A stretch of DNA of 64,000 bases from Autumnicola lenta. Lineage in GTDB: Bacteria > Bacteroidota > Bacteroidia > Flavobacteriales > Flavobacteriaceae. A model generated the notes under the pieces. It made no database searches. It was given only the letters and a program-made list of their open reading frames with translations, and was not told the DNA's origin. The DNA lies in assembly GCF_031846515.1 (NCBI RefSeq), contig NZ_JAVRHO010000009.1, forward strand, positions 62,001 to 126,000, given 5' to 3'. The number at the start of each line of letters is the position of its first letter. The stretch's first letter is position 1. Below, one piece after another: positions 1 to 8,238 of the stretch. The position numbers were made by a program, and so were the translations under genes.

Positions 1-1
1 G

Positions 2-721
2 AAGGAACATCCGGTGCCATTAAAACCAACAGACTTTGACTGGGCTAAAGGCGATGCATGGGCAGCAGAAGTGATCGAAAAAGATGGAAAATTTTACTGG
101 TACGTTACAGTAGAGCATGATGATACCCATCCCGGAAAAGCAATAGGTGTTGCTGTTACCGATAGTCCAACCGGTCCTTTTAAAGATGCCCTTGGAAAGG
201 CAATTATCACCAATGATATGACAACCGAATATACTGATATTACCTGGGATGATATTGATCCCACGGTTTATATTGATGATGACGGGCAGGCTTATTTGTA
301 TTGGGGAAATACCGCTTTGTATTGGGCAAAATTAAAGGATAATATGATAGAACTGGATGGTGAAATTAACCATGTAGAATTACCAAATTTTGTGGAAGCT
401 CCTTACATCCATAGAAAAGGGGACTGGTATTATCTATCATATGCTTTTGGTTTTCCTGAAAAAACGGCTTATGCAATGAGTAAATCTGTAACCGGACCAT
501 GGGAGTATAAGGGTATTTTAAATGAAGTAGCAGGAAATACAAACACTAATCACCAGGCGATACTGGAGTTTCAGGGCAAAGATTATTTTATCTACCACAC
601 CGGAGCAATTCAGCCAAACGGAGGAAGCTTCAGAAGATCGGTGTCGATTGACCGACTTTATTACAATGAAGATGGAACTTTAAAACGAGTACAAATGACT
701 TCTGAAGGTATTCAGGAATAA
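2..721 (+). CDS. GH43 family glycoside hydrolase (5' end cut by window)
   Basis: The reading frame is open through the left edge, so the N-terminus lies outside and the GTG at 14 is probably not the start. About 239 residues are visible. GH43 enzymes are five-bladed beta-propellers acting on arabinan or xylan side chains, with a catalytic Asp, a modulator Asp and a general-acid Glu. The visible part has the modulator-type motif IDPTVYIDDDGQ and the acid-type motif VEAPYIHRKGDWYYLSY; the N-terminal catalytic Asp would be upstream. It stops 11 bases before the next GH43 gene, so they are very likely co-transcribed. Substrate (arabinofuranoside versus xyloside) is inferred only from the arabinose neighbours. 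Confidence 0.85.
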   Translation, partial: KEHPVPLKPTDFDWAKGDAWAAEVIEKDGKFYWYVTVEHDDTHPGKAIGVAVTDSPTGPFKDALGKAIITNDMTTEYTDITWDDIDPTVYIDDDGQAYLYWGNTALYWAKLKDNMIELDGEINHVELPNFVEAPYIHRKGDWYYLSYAFGFPEKTAYAMSKSVTGPWEYKGILNEVAGNTNTNHQAILEFQGKDYFIYHTGAIQPNGGSFRRSVSIDRLYYNEDGTLKRVQMTSEGIQE

Positions 722-732
722 AAAATATAACT

Positions 733-1716
733 ATGAATCTAAAAGCTAATTTGTTTTTTCTAATTTTCATTGCTGCGGGTATTTTTTCTTCAGAAGCGCA
801 GGAAATCCGGGTGCACGATCCTGTTGTGGCCAAACAGGGAGATACGTATTATTTATACAACACCGGCCGCGGGATTGGGGTTTACAGTTCTAAAGACCTT
901 AAAAACTGGAAACGTGAGCCTGCTGTTTTTAAAGAAAAACCTGAATGGACGGACAGTGTGGTACCAAATTTCGAAAATCATATCTGGGCCCCGGATATTA
1001 CTTTGCACGACGGTACTTATTATTTATACTATTCAGTTTCAGCTTTTGGTAAAAACACTTCAGCAATGGGCGTAACGACAAATACAACTCTAGATCCCGA
1101 GGATGAAGGTTATAAATGGGAAGATCACGGGAGTGTAGTCCGCTCAATTCCCAACCGCGACATGTGGAACGCCATAGATCCTAATCTTGTTTTTGATGAT
1201 GAAGGCACACCATGGTTATCCTTTGGTTCCTTCTGGGACGGGTTAAAACTGGTGAAAATGAATGAGAATCTTCTAGAAATTGCAAAACCTCAGGAATGGC
1301 ACACAATTGCCAGGAGAGAACGTTCCTTTAAACTAGCAGATGCCGATCCCGGCGACGCTGCTTTAGAAGCTCCTTTTATCTTCAAGAAAAACGGATATTT
1401 TTACCAGTTCCTTTCCTGGGACCTTTGTTGCCGTGGGGATAGAAGTACGTATAAAGTCGTGGTGGGAAGATCAAAAGATGTTACCGGGCCCTATGTAGAC
1501 AAAGAAGGAAAACCTTTAAACGAAGGTGGCGGAACTTTATTAATTGAAGGAAATGAAAATTGGTATGGTGCGGGCCATAACAGTACTTATACCTTTGATG
1601 GTACAGATTACATTTTTTTCCATGCTTATGATGCTAATGATGATGGATCTCCAAAACTTAAAGTTAAAGAATTAAGCTGGGATGAGGAATGGCCAACTGT
1701 TGCTCCTCTGAAATAA
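733..1716 (+). CDS. GH43 arabinan endo-1,5-alpha-L-arabinosidase
   Basis: 327 residues with a signal peptide (about 1-23, ending SSEAQ), so it is exported. GH43 landmarks appear in order: VHDPVV (catalytic Asp), HIWAPDI, NAIDPNLVFDDEG (modulator Asp), LEAPFIFKKNGYF (acid Glu), then LSWDLCCRG and GHNSTY. The WDLCCRG segment closely resembles the FDFCCRG motif of endo-arabinanases, which cut the alpha-1,5 backbone of arabinan. It would make oligosaccharides for the exo-acting neighbours. It sits 25 bases before the next GH43 gene. Family assignment is firm; endo action is inferred from motif similarity and context. Confidence 0.85.
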   Translation: MNLKANLFFLIFIAAGIFSSEAQEIRVHDPVVAKQGDTYYLYNTGRGIGVYSSKDLKNWKREPAVFKEKPEWTDSVVPNFENHIWAPDITLHDGTYYLYYSVSAFGKNTSAMGVTTNTTLDPEDEGYKWEDHGSVVRSIPNRDMWNAIDPNLVFDDEGTPWLSFGSFWDGLKLVKMNENLLEIAKPQEWHTIARRERSFKLADADPGDAALEAPFIFKKNGYFYQFLSWDLCCRGDRSTYKVVVGRSKDVTGPYVDKEGKPLNEGGGTLLIEGNENWYGAGHNSTYTFDGTDYIFFHAYDANDDGSPKLKVKELSWDEEWPTVAPLK

Positions 1717-1741
1717 TAATTAAAAACAAACAAATTCAAAT

Positions 1742-2845
1742 ATGAAGGCAAAATCATTAATAAACTTTTTAGTTGTAGCTTTTTTCTTGATGGGAGTTAC
1801 TAATTTTTCGCAATTACATGCGCAAGATCATTCGCCTGAAGGTAATAAAATCGTAAAATCAAACGATCCTATTGTACTACAACGAGCAGATCCATTTATC
1901 TACAAGCACACAGATGGTTACTACTATTTTACGGGTTCTGTTCCAACCTACGATGCTATTGAAATAAGACGGGCAAAAACCATTGAGGGATTGCAAAATG
2001 CAGAGCCTCATATAGTTTGGGATAAGCACGAAAGTGGACCGATGAGTCGTCACATTTGGGCACCCGAAATTCACTATTTAGATGGGGAATGGTATGTATA
2101 TTTTGCAGCTAGTGAAGAAGACGATATTTGGAAATTACGGCCTTATGTTCTGAAATGTAACGGTCAGGATCCATTAAAAGATGAATGGGTGGAACTTGGA
2201 ATGATGCAGGCAGCAGATGATGACCCCAAAAGCTTTACCGATTTTTCATTAGACGGAACTGTCTTTGAGCATAATGGCAAACGCTATTTCAGTTGGGCAG
2301 AAAAAACTGGAGGACAATTCGCAGCTTCTAATTTGTATTTAGCTGAAATGGAGTCGCCTACCAAGCTCAAAACTGTACAGTTTATGCTAACCACACCAGA
2401 TTACGATTGGGAACGTGTTGATTTTTGGGTGAATGAAGGCCCTGCGGTGATTAAAAACGATGGTAAAATCTTTATTACGTTTTCAGCAAGTGCCACTGGA
2501 GCTTCTTATAGTGTGGGAATAATGGAAGCCGACGAAGATGCTGATTTATTAGATAGAAATTCCTGGACGAAGTCAAGATATCCGGTTTTAAAAACCAATG
2601 AAGAAAAAGGTATTTATGGTCCGGGACATAATTCCTTTACCGTCGATGAAAAGGGAGATCCGTTGATGATTTATCATGCAAGAGATTACGAAAAAGCAGT
2701 TGGGGATCCAGAAATGGTACCTGCAACAGATAAAAGATCGTTAGAAGAAATTAAGGAAGATCCTTTATATGATCCTAATCGTCATGCAAGAATGATGGAA
2801 GTGAAATTTAATGAAAGCGGAAGACCGGTTTTTGAATTGTATTAA
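1742..2845 (+). CDS. GH43 exo-alpha-L-arabinofuranosidase-like enzyme
   Basis: 367 residues with an N-terminal signal peptide (about 1-27, ending QLHAQ). The propeller motifs are RADPFIYKHTDGYYYFTGS (catalytic Asp), HIWAPEIHYLDGEWYVYFAA, SLDGTVFEHNGKRYFSWAE, VNEGPAVIKNDGKIFITF (acid Glu) and YGPGHNSF. The RADPFIYKH start resembles the GH43 group that contains exo-1,5-alpha-L-arabinofuranosidases, which release arabinose from arabino-oligosaccharides. Third consecutive GH43 gene; a hairpin follows at 2899-2930. Family firm, exo activity inferred. Confidence 0.83.
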   Translation: MKAKSLINFLVVAFFLMGVTNFSQLHAQDHSPEGNKIVKSNDPIVLQRADPFIYKHTDGYYYFTGSVPTYDAIEIRRAKTIEGLQNAEPHIVWDKHESGPMSRHIWAPEIHYLDGEWYVYFAASEEDDIWKLRPYVLKCNGQDPLKDEWVELGMMQAADDDPKSFTDFSLDGTVFEHNGKRYFSWAEKTGGQFAASNLYLAEMESPTKLKTVQFMLTTPDYDWERVDFWVNEGPAVIKNDGKIFITFSASATGASYSVGIMEADEDADLLDRNSWTKSRYPVLKTNEEKGIYGPGHNSFTVDEKGDPLMIYHARDYEKAVGDPEMVPATDKRSLEEIKEDPLYDPNRHARMMEVKFNESGRPVFELY

Positions 2846-2898
2846 ATTTAGAAAAAGGGCAGTTAAGCAAAGCATTGGAAAGTCTTGTACTATTTAAT

Positions 2899-2930
2899 GA
2901 AAATTCTGTTGATACTCCGGAGAATTTTTC
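2899..2930 (+). terminator. Probable terminator after the GH43 genes
   Basis: An 8-bp inverted repeat, AAAATTCT (2900-2907) and AGAATTTT (2921-2928), with a short T run in its second arm. It lies between the GH43 genes and the separate promoter of araB. Weak stem of AT pairs, so partial read-through is possible. Confidence 0.5.
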
Positions 2931-3034
2931 TTGAAGAATAGAGTAATAAAAGATATTCAGGGATAAATTCATGGTAAGTTTAACTGCCTATTCAGTGAAC
3001 ATTTTAAAAATGAAAATGAATCAAAAAAATCTTA

Positions 3035-3069
3035 AAATTAATAAGTGTTTTTACAACACTTATTAATTT
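3035..3069. promoter_or_regulatory. Perfect 15-bp inverted repeat, candidate arabinose operator
   Basis: The arms AAATTAATAAGTGTT (3035-3049) and AACACTTATTAATTT (3055-3069) are exact reverse complements separated by 5 bases. The site lies just upstream of a promoter -7 element (3076-3083), over the expected -33 region, where a repressor or sugar-responsive regulator would act. No regulator gene is present in the window. A Nudix-type AraR controls arabinose genes in Bacteroides; whether it binds here is unknown. Confidence 0.65.
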
Positions 3070-3075
3070 AATTTT

Positions 3076-3083
3076 TATATTTG
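3076..3083 (+). promoter_or_regulatory. Bacteroidota-type -7 promoter element of araB operon
   Basis: TATATTTG matches the TAnnTTTG consensus and lies 22 bases before the araB ATG. No clear -33 TTTG is seen; that position is covered by the inverted repeat at 3035-3069, which suggests regulated transcription. Confidence 0.6.
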
Positions 3084-3105
3084 TTTTTGAGATAAAAAAG
3101 ATATC

Positions 3106-4791
3106 ATGAGTGCATATGTAATAGGATTGGATTATGGAACAGATTCTGTGCGGGCAGTTTTGCTCGACACGAAAAACGGTCAGGAAATGGCATCCTCTGT
3201 TTACTGGTATCCACGATGGAAAGAAAGACAATTTTGTGACGCGTCCAGCAATCGTTTTCGACAACACCCTTTAGATCATATTGAAGGTTTGGAAGAGACG
3301 ATTAAAGGTGTGATCCAGAAGAGTAAAGTGGATGGGGCAGATGTTAAAGGAATCTGTATAGATACCACCGGATCTTCTCCGGTTCCGGTTTCTAAAGATG
3401 GAACTCCTTTGGCATTGCAGGATGACTTCAAGGAAAATCCAAATGCCATGATGGTTTTATGGAAAGACCATACAGCCATAGAGGAAGCAAATGAAATTAA
3501 TGAACTGGCAGAAAGCTGGGGTGGTGAGAACTTCACTAAGTATGAAGGAGGAATTTATTCTTCAGAATGGTTCTGGGCAAAAATAGCACACATCATACGT
3601 GAGGACGATAATGTGAAAAATGCGGCTTACACCTGGATGGAACATTGCGACTTAATGACCTACCATATTATCGAAAATCAGGATCTGGAAAGTTTTAAAA
3701 GAAGTAGATGTGCTGCAGGACATAAAGCCATGTGGCACGAAAGCTGGGGAGGACTTCCTTCCGAAGACTTCCTTAACAGGCTTGATCCATATTTAGGGCA
3801 ATTGCGCGGCAGACTCTATGATGAAACTTATACTTCAGACGAGATTGCAGGGAACCTGAGCAAAGAATGGGCAGAAAAACTGGGTTTAACTACAGATTGT
3901 GTGGTTGCCGTAGGAACATTTGATGCACACTCTGGTGCAGTAGGTGCAAAAATAGATGAACATACGCTTGTTAGGGTGATGGGAACTTCCACCTGCGATA
4001 TTATCGTCTCTTCCAAAGAAGTTATTGCAGATAAAACGGTACGTGGTATCTGCGGACAGGTAGATGGATCTGTTATTCCGGGATTTATTGGTCTGGAAGC
4101 AGGACAATCTGCTTTTGGTGATTTGCTGGCCTGGTTTAAGGACGTTCTTTCATGGCCGGTAGATAATCTTGTTTTAAATTCTGAATTACTTTCTTCGGAA
4201 CAAAAGGAAAATTTAAAATCGGAAATTGAAAATAATTTTATCAGGAAACTTTCAAAACAAGCTGAAGAAATACCTTTAGAAGAGAGCATTCCTGTTGCCC
4301 TGGACTGGATAAATGGTCGTAGGACTCCCGATGCAAACCAGGAGCTGAAAAGTGCCATTTCTAACCTCTCGCTTGGAACAAGGGCTCCGCATATTTTTAA
4401 AGCACTTGTTAACGCCATTTGTTTTGGTTCCAAAGAAATAGTAGATAGATTTGAGCAGGAAGGGGTTAGGATTGATAGCGTAATAGGAATTGGAGGGGTG
4501 GCAAGAAAATCCCCGTTTATTATGCAGACCTTAGCAAACGTGCTAAAGAAGCCTATAAAAGTTGCGAAGTCTGATGAAGCTCCGGCTCTGGGTGCTGCAA
4601 TTTATGCTTCTGTAGCTGCGGGTATTTTTCCAGATGTAATCGAGGCAAGCAAAACTTTAGGAAGTGATTTTGAAGCAGAATATCATCCTGAAGATACTAA
4701 AATTTCTAAATACGAAGACCTAATGAAAGCTTATCAGGGTTTAAGTTCTTTTGTAGACAGTAAAACAGATAGAAAATCTCTTAACAATTAA
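3106..4791 (+). CDS. araB: Ribulokinase
   Basis: 561 residues, the usual length for AraB of the FGGY carbohydrate kinase family. It phosphorylates L-ribulose to L-ribulose 5-phosphate with ATP. N-terminal phosphate-binding loop DYGTDSVRAVLLD (about 9-21), a central GTFDAHSGAVGAKID segment and the C-terminal FGGY-like GIGGVARKSPFIMQTLANV. The ATG at 3106 follows a promoter and candidate operator. araD starts 2 bases after the stop. Cytoplasmic, no signal peptide. Confidence 0.96.
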   Translation: MSAYVIGLDYGTDSVRAVLLDTKNGQEMASSVYWYPRWKERQFCDASSNRFRQHPLDHIEGLEETIKGVIQKSKVDGADVKGICIDTTGSSPVPVSKDGTPLALQDDFKENPNAMMVLWKDHTAIEEANEINELAESWGGENFTKYEGGIYSSEWFWAKIAHIIREDDNVKNAAYTWMEHCDLMTYHIIENQDLESFKRSRCAAGHKAMWHESWGGLPSEDFLNRLDPYLGQLRGRLYDETYTSDEIAGNLSKEWAEKLGLTTDCVVAVGTFDAHSGAVGAKIDEHTLVRVMGTSTCDIIVSSKEVIADKTVRGICGQVDGSVIPGFIGLEAGQSAFGDLLAWFKDVLSWPVDNLVLNSELLSSEQKENLKSEIENNFIRKLSKQAEEIPLEESIPVALDWINGRRTPDANQELKSAISNLSLGTRAPHIFKALVNAICFGSKEIVDRFEQEGVRIDSVIGIGGVARKSPFIMQTLANVLKKPIKVAKSDEAPALGAAIYASVAAGIFPDVIEASKTLGSDFEAEYHPEDTKISKYEDLMKAYQGLSSFVDSKTDRKSLNN

Positions 4792-4793
4792 CT

Positions 4794-5495
4794 ATGAGTG
4801 CCTTTATAGAATTAAAAAGAGAATGTTACGAGGCAAATATGCAGCTTAATGCGTTGGATCTTGTAATATATACTTTTGGTAATGTGAGCGCTGTAGACAG
4901 GAAAGAAGCAGTTTTTGCTATAAAACCGAGCGGTGTTCCCTACGAAGACTTAAAACCTGAAGATATTGTTATTATGGATTTTGATAACAATGTTATTGAG
5001 GGGGAAATGCGCCCTTCTTCAGATACCAAAACCCACGCCTATTTGTATAAGAACTGGGAAGAAATTGGTGGTGTTGCCCACACTCATGCTACTTATTCTG
5101 TAGCCTGGGCGCAGTCGCAAAAGGATATTCCGATTTTTGGAACTACTCATGCAGATCATCTTACGGCAGATATTCCTTGTGCGGCACCTATGCGAGATGA
5201 CTTGATCGCAGGAAATTACGAATATAATACGGGAATACAGATCCTGGAGTGCTTTAGGGACAAAGGTCTTTCCTATAAAGAAGTACAAATGGTGCTACTT
5301 GGAAATCACGGTCCTTTCACATGGGGCAAAAATGCTGCAAAAGCAGTTTACAATAGCAAAGTTCTCGAAGAAGTTGCAAGAATGGCATATCTCACTCTTC
5401 AGATAAATCCTGAAGCACCACGATTAAAAGATTCATTAATTAAAAAACACTATGAACGTAAGCACGGTAAAAACGCCTATTACGGTCAGAAATAG
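4794..5495 (+). CDS. araD: L-ribulose-5-phosphate 4-epimerase
   Basis: 233 residues, class II aldolase/AraD fold. Converts L-ribulose 5-phosphate to D-xylulose 5-phosphate, linking arabinose to the pentose phosphate pathway. Zinc-binding histidines are visible in VAHTHATYSVAWAQ and the active-site region in FGTTHADHLTADIPC, with LLGNHGPFTWG further on. Between araB (2-base gap) and araA (27-base gap) in the same operon. Length and motifs are normal for the family. Confidence 0.96.
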   Translation: MSAFIELKRECYEANMQLNALDLVIYTFGNVSAVDRKEAVFAIKPSGVPYEDLKPEDIVIMDFDNNVIEGEMRPSSDTKTHAYLYKNWEEIGGVAHTHATYSVAWAQSQKDIPIFGTTHADHLTADIPCAAPMRDDLIAGNYEYNTGIQILECFRDKGLSYKEVQMVLLGNHGPFTWGKNAAKAVYNSKVLEEVARMAYLTLQINPEAPRLKDSLIKKHYERKHGKNAYYGQK

Positions 5496-5522
5496 CAAAC
5501 TAACCTTATAATAAATCAAAAA

Positions 5523-7028
5523 ATGACAGATATTGCTCATAAAGAAATCTGGTTCGTCACAGGAAGCCAGCACCTGTACGGTGAAGAAACTTTGAACCAG
5601 GTTACCAAAAATTCCAAAGAAATTGTTGAAGGTTTAAATGGTTCTTCTCAAATTCCGTTGAAAATAGTTCATAAAGATACTGTAAAGACTCCTTCGGAAA
5701 TTACAGAATTATGTCTTCATGCTAATACAGATAAAAATTGTATAGGAATCGTTACCTGGATGCACACGTTTTCTCCTGCCAAAATGTGGATTAATGGGCT
5801 AAATATTCTAAAGAAGCCAATTTGCCACCTGCATACGCAATTTAATGCTGAGATCCCGTGGAATGATATCGATATGGACTTTATGAATTTAAACCAGTCG
5901 GCTCATGGAGACAGGGAATTTGGTTTTATTATGAGCAGGATGCGCAAAAAGCGTAAAGTGATTGTTGGCCATTGGAAATCAGATCGTGTTCAGAAGAAAT
6001 TAGGAATATGGACGAGAGTGGTTCTTGGTTGGGATGAACTGCAGCATCTAAAAGTTGCCAGAATTGGTGATAATATGCGTGAAGTAGCGGTTACCGAAGG
6101 AGATAAAGTGGAAGCACAAATCCGTTTTGGAATGTCTGTTAACGGTTACGATTCTTCAGAAGTAGTGGAGCATATTGAAAAAGTTTCCGAAGAAGATATA
6201 AACGCACTTTTAAAAGAATATGAATCTTCTTATAACCTTACGGATGCATTAAAAGAAGGAGGAGCTCAAAGAAGTTCCCTTGTGGATGCTGCCAGAATTG
6301 AACTGGGGTTACGTTCATTTTTAGATGAAGGTGGTTTTAAAGCTTTTACAGATACTTTTGAAAACCTTGGAAAGCTGAAACAATTACCGGGAATTGCTGT
6401 ACAACGCCTTATGGCAGATGGATATGGATTTGGAGCTGAAGGTGATTGGAAAACAGCTGCTTTGTTAAGAGCCATGAAAGTTATGGCTGTAGGTTTAGAA
6501 CCCGGCACTTCTTTTATGGAAGATTACACTTATCACTTTACACCTGAAAAATCTTACGTTCTTGGTTCTCATATGCTGGAAATTTGTCCTTCTATTGCAG
6601 ATGGAAAACCAGCATGTGATATTCATCCTTTGGGAATTGGAAGCAAAGAAGACCCTGTGAGACTGGTATTTGATTCTCCTGAAGGTCCCGCTTTAAATGC
6701 ATCTTTAATAGATATGGGCAACAGGTTCAGGCTAATCGTTAACGAAGTTGAAGCAGTGAAACCTCAGGAATTGCCAAATTTACCAGTGGCCCGTGTACTT
6801 TGGGATGCCAAACCAGATCTTGATGTTGCAGCTACAGCATGGATTTTAGCTGGTGGTGCACACCACACTGTTTATACCCAGGCATTAACTACTGAATATT
6901 TAGAAGATTTTGCCGATATTGCCGGGATCGAACTGTTGGTAATAGACGATAAAACGGCAGTAAGGGATTTTAAAGATAAAATTAATGCCAATGAAGCTTA
7001 TTACCATCTGTTTCAACATGGCTTGTAA
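5523..7028 (+). CDS. araA: L-arabinose isomerase
   Basis: 501 residues, full family length. Converts L-arabinose to L-ribulose, the first cytoplasmic step. The start WFVTGSQHLYGEETLNQV is characteristic of AraA; GFGAEGDWKTAALLRAMK and the C-terminal AGGAHHTVYTQ contain conserved active-site and metal-binding residues. The gene order araB-araD-araA places the first enzyme last, as commonly seen in Bacteroidota loci. Confidence 0.97.
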   Translation: MTDIAHKEIWFVTGSQHLYGEETLNQVTKNSKEIVEGLNGSSQIPLKIVHKDTVKTPSEITELCLHANTDKNCIGIVTWMHTFSPAKMWINGLNILKKPICHLHTQFNAEIPWNDIDMDFMNLNQSAHGDREFGFIMSRMRKKRKVIVGHWKSDRVQKKLGIWTRVVLGWDELQHLKVARIGDNMREVAVTEGDKVEAQIRFGMSVNGYDSSEVVEHIEKVSEEDINALLKEYESSYNLTDALKEGGAQRSSLVDAARIELGLRSFLDEGGFKAFTDTFENLGKLKQLPGIAVQRLMADGYGFGAEGDWKTAALLRAMKVMAVGLEPGTSFMEDYTYHFTPEKSYVLGSHMLEICPSIADGKPACDIHPLGIGSKEDPVRLVFDSPEGPALNASLIDMGNRFRLIVNEVEAVKPQELPNLPVARVLWDAKPDLDVAATAWILAGGAHHTVYTQALTTEYLEDFADIAGIELLVIDDKTAVRDFKDKINANEAYYHLFQHGL

Positions 7029-7049
7029 TTCTTAACACCAACTACTACA

Positions 7050-8234
7050 ATGAAAAACATTAGAAAAAGTCTTTTTGCTTTTGCCGTTTTGGGATTAGCG
7101 CTAGTATTCGTGCAATGTAAAAATGAAAAAAAAGATGAAAACAACCAGGCAGAAGACACTGCCGAAAACCAGAAAGTTTTGATAGAAAAATCTGATTTTG
7201 GAACTACTCCTGAAGGAGAACCGGTAGAAATGTACACACTTACAAACGCCGGGGGAATGGAAGTTAAAGTTATTACCTATGGTGGTAGGATTACCAGTCT
7301 TAAGGCTCCAGATAAAAATGATAATTACGAAGACGTGGTTTTAGGTTTTGATTCCATTGAACAATATACAGAAGACAACCCATACTTTGGGGCTCTTATT
7401 GGGCGCTATGGAAACAGGATTGCCCAGGGAAAATTTTCTCTTGACGGTGAAGAATATGAGCTTGCTCAGAATAATGGTGAAAATCACCTGCATGGAGGAG
7501 AGAAAGGATTCGATAAAGTGATTTGGGATGCCACTCCTGAAGAAGGAGAAAACTCATCTTCCCTGGTACTTACCTACACCAGTGAAGACATGGAAGAAGG
7601 ATATCCCGGGAAACTTGAAACTACAGTAACCTATACGCTGTTCAACGATAATTCCTTTGATGTGAAGTACGAAGCTACTACAGATAAGAAAACTGTAATT
7701 AATCTTACCCAGCACGCATATTTTAACCTTTCGGGGGATTTTAGCGAGACTATTCTTGATCACATTATCAAGATCAACGCTGATAAATTTGTGCCGGTAG
7801 ATGAAAACCTGATTCCGACAGGAGATTTGATGGACGTTGAAGGTACTCCATTTGATTTTCGCGAACCTAAAGAAGTTGCTGAAGGGATTAATGCCGATGA
7901 TGAACAAATTCAAAGAGGCGGCGGTTATGATCATAATTGGGTTTTAAACAACCAGGACAGCGGAATGAGATTCGCAGCTTCGGCTTATGAATCTGATAGC
8001 GGAAGATTCCTTGAAGTTTATACAGACGAGCCGGGAATTCAATTCTACACCGGGAACTTTTTGGATGGAACGTTGCCCGCACAGGGAGGTGGTACTTATG
8101 GGAAAAGAACAGGGTTCTGCTTCGAAACCCAGCATTATCCAGATAGTCCCAACCAGGAAGATTTCCCTTCTGTAGTACTTGAGCCGGGAGAAACATATAC
8201 TTCCAATACAAGTTTTAAATTTTCAGTAAAATAG
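7050..8234 (+). CDS. Aldose 1-epimerase, lipoprotein
   Basis: 394 residues. The N-terminus is a lipoprotein signal with Cys at the lipobox LVFVQCKN (about residue 25), so it is likely anchored in the periplasm or outer membrane. The mutarotase core shows LIGRYGNRIA, ENHLHGGEKGFDKVIW, the catalytic-His motif NLTQHAYFNLSGD, and the catalytic-Glu region CFETQHYPDSPNQ. It interconverts alpha and beta anomers, here probably of arabinose before uptake. 21 bases after araA and 4 before the symporter, so part of the operon. Confidence 0.92.
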   Translation: MKNIRKSLFAFAVLGLALVFVQCKNEKKDENNQAEDTAENQKVLIEKSDFGTTPEGEPVEMYTLTNAGGMEVKVITYGGRITSLKAPDKNDNYEDVVLGFDSIEQYTEDNPYFGALIGRYGNRIAQGKFSLDGEEYELAQNNGENHLHGGEKGFDKVIWDATPEEGENSSSLVLTYTSEDMEEGYPGKLETTVTYTLFNDNSFDVKYEATTDKKTVINLTQHAYFNLSGDFSETILDHIIKINADKFVPVDENLIPTGDLMDVEGTPFDFREPKEVAEGINADDEQIQRGGGYDHNWVLNNQDSGMRFAASAYESDSGRFLEVYTDEPGIQFYTGNFLDGTLPAQGGGTYGKRTGFCFETQHYPDSPNQEDFPSVVLEPGETYTSNTSFKFSVK

Positions 8235-8238
8235 ATTT

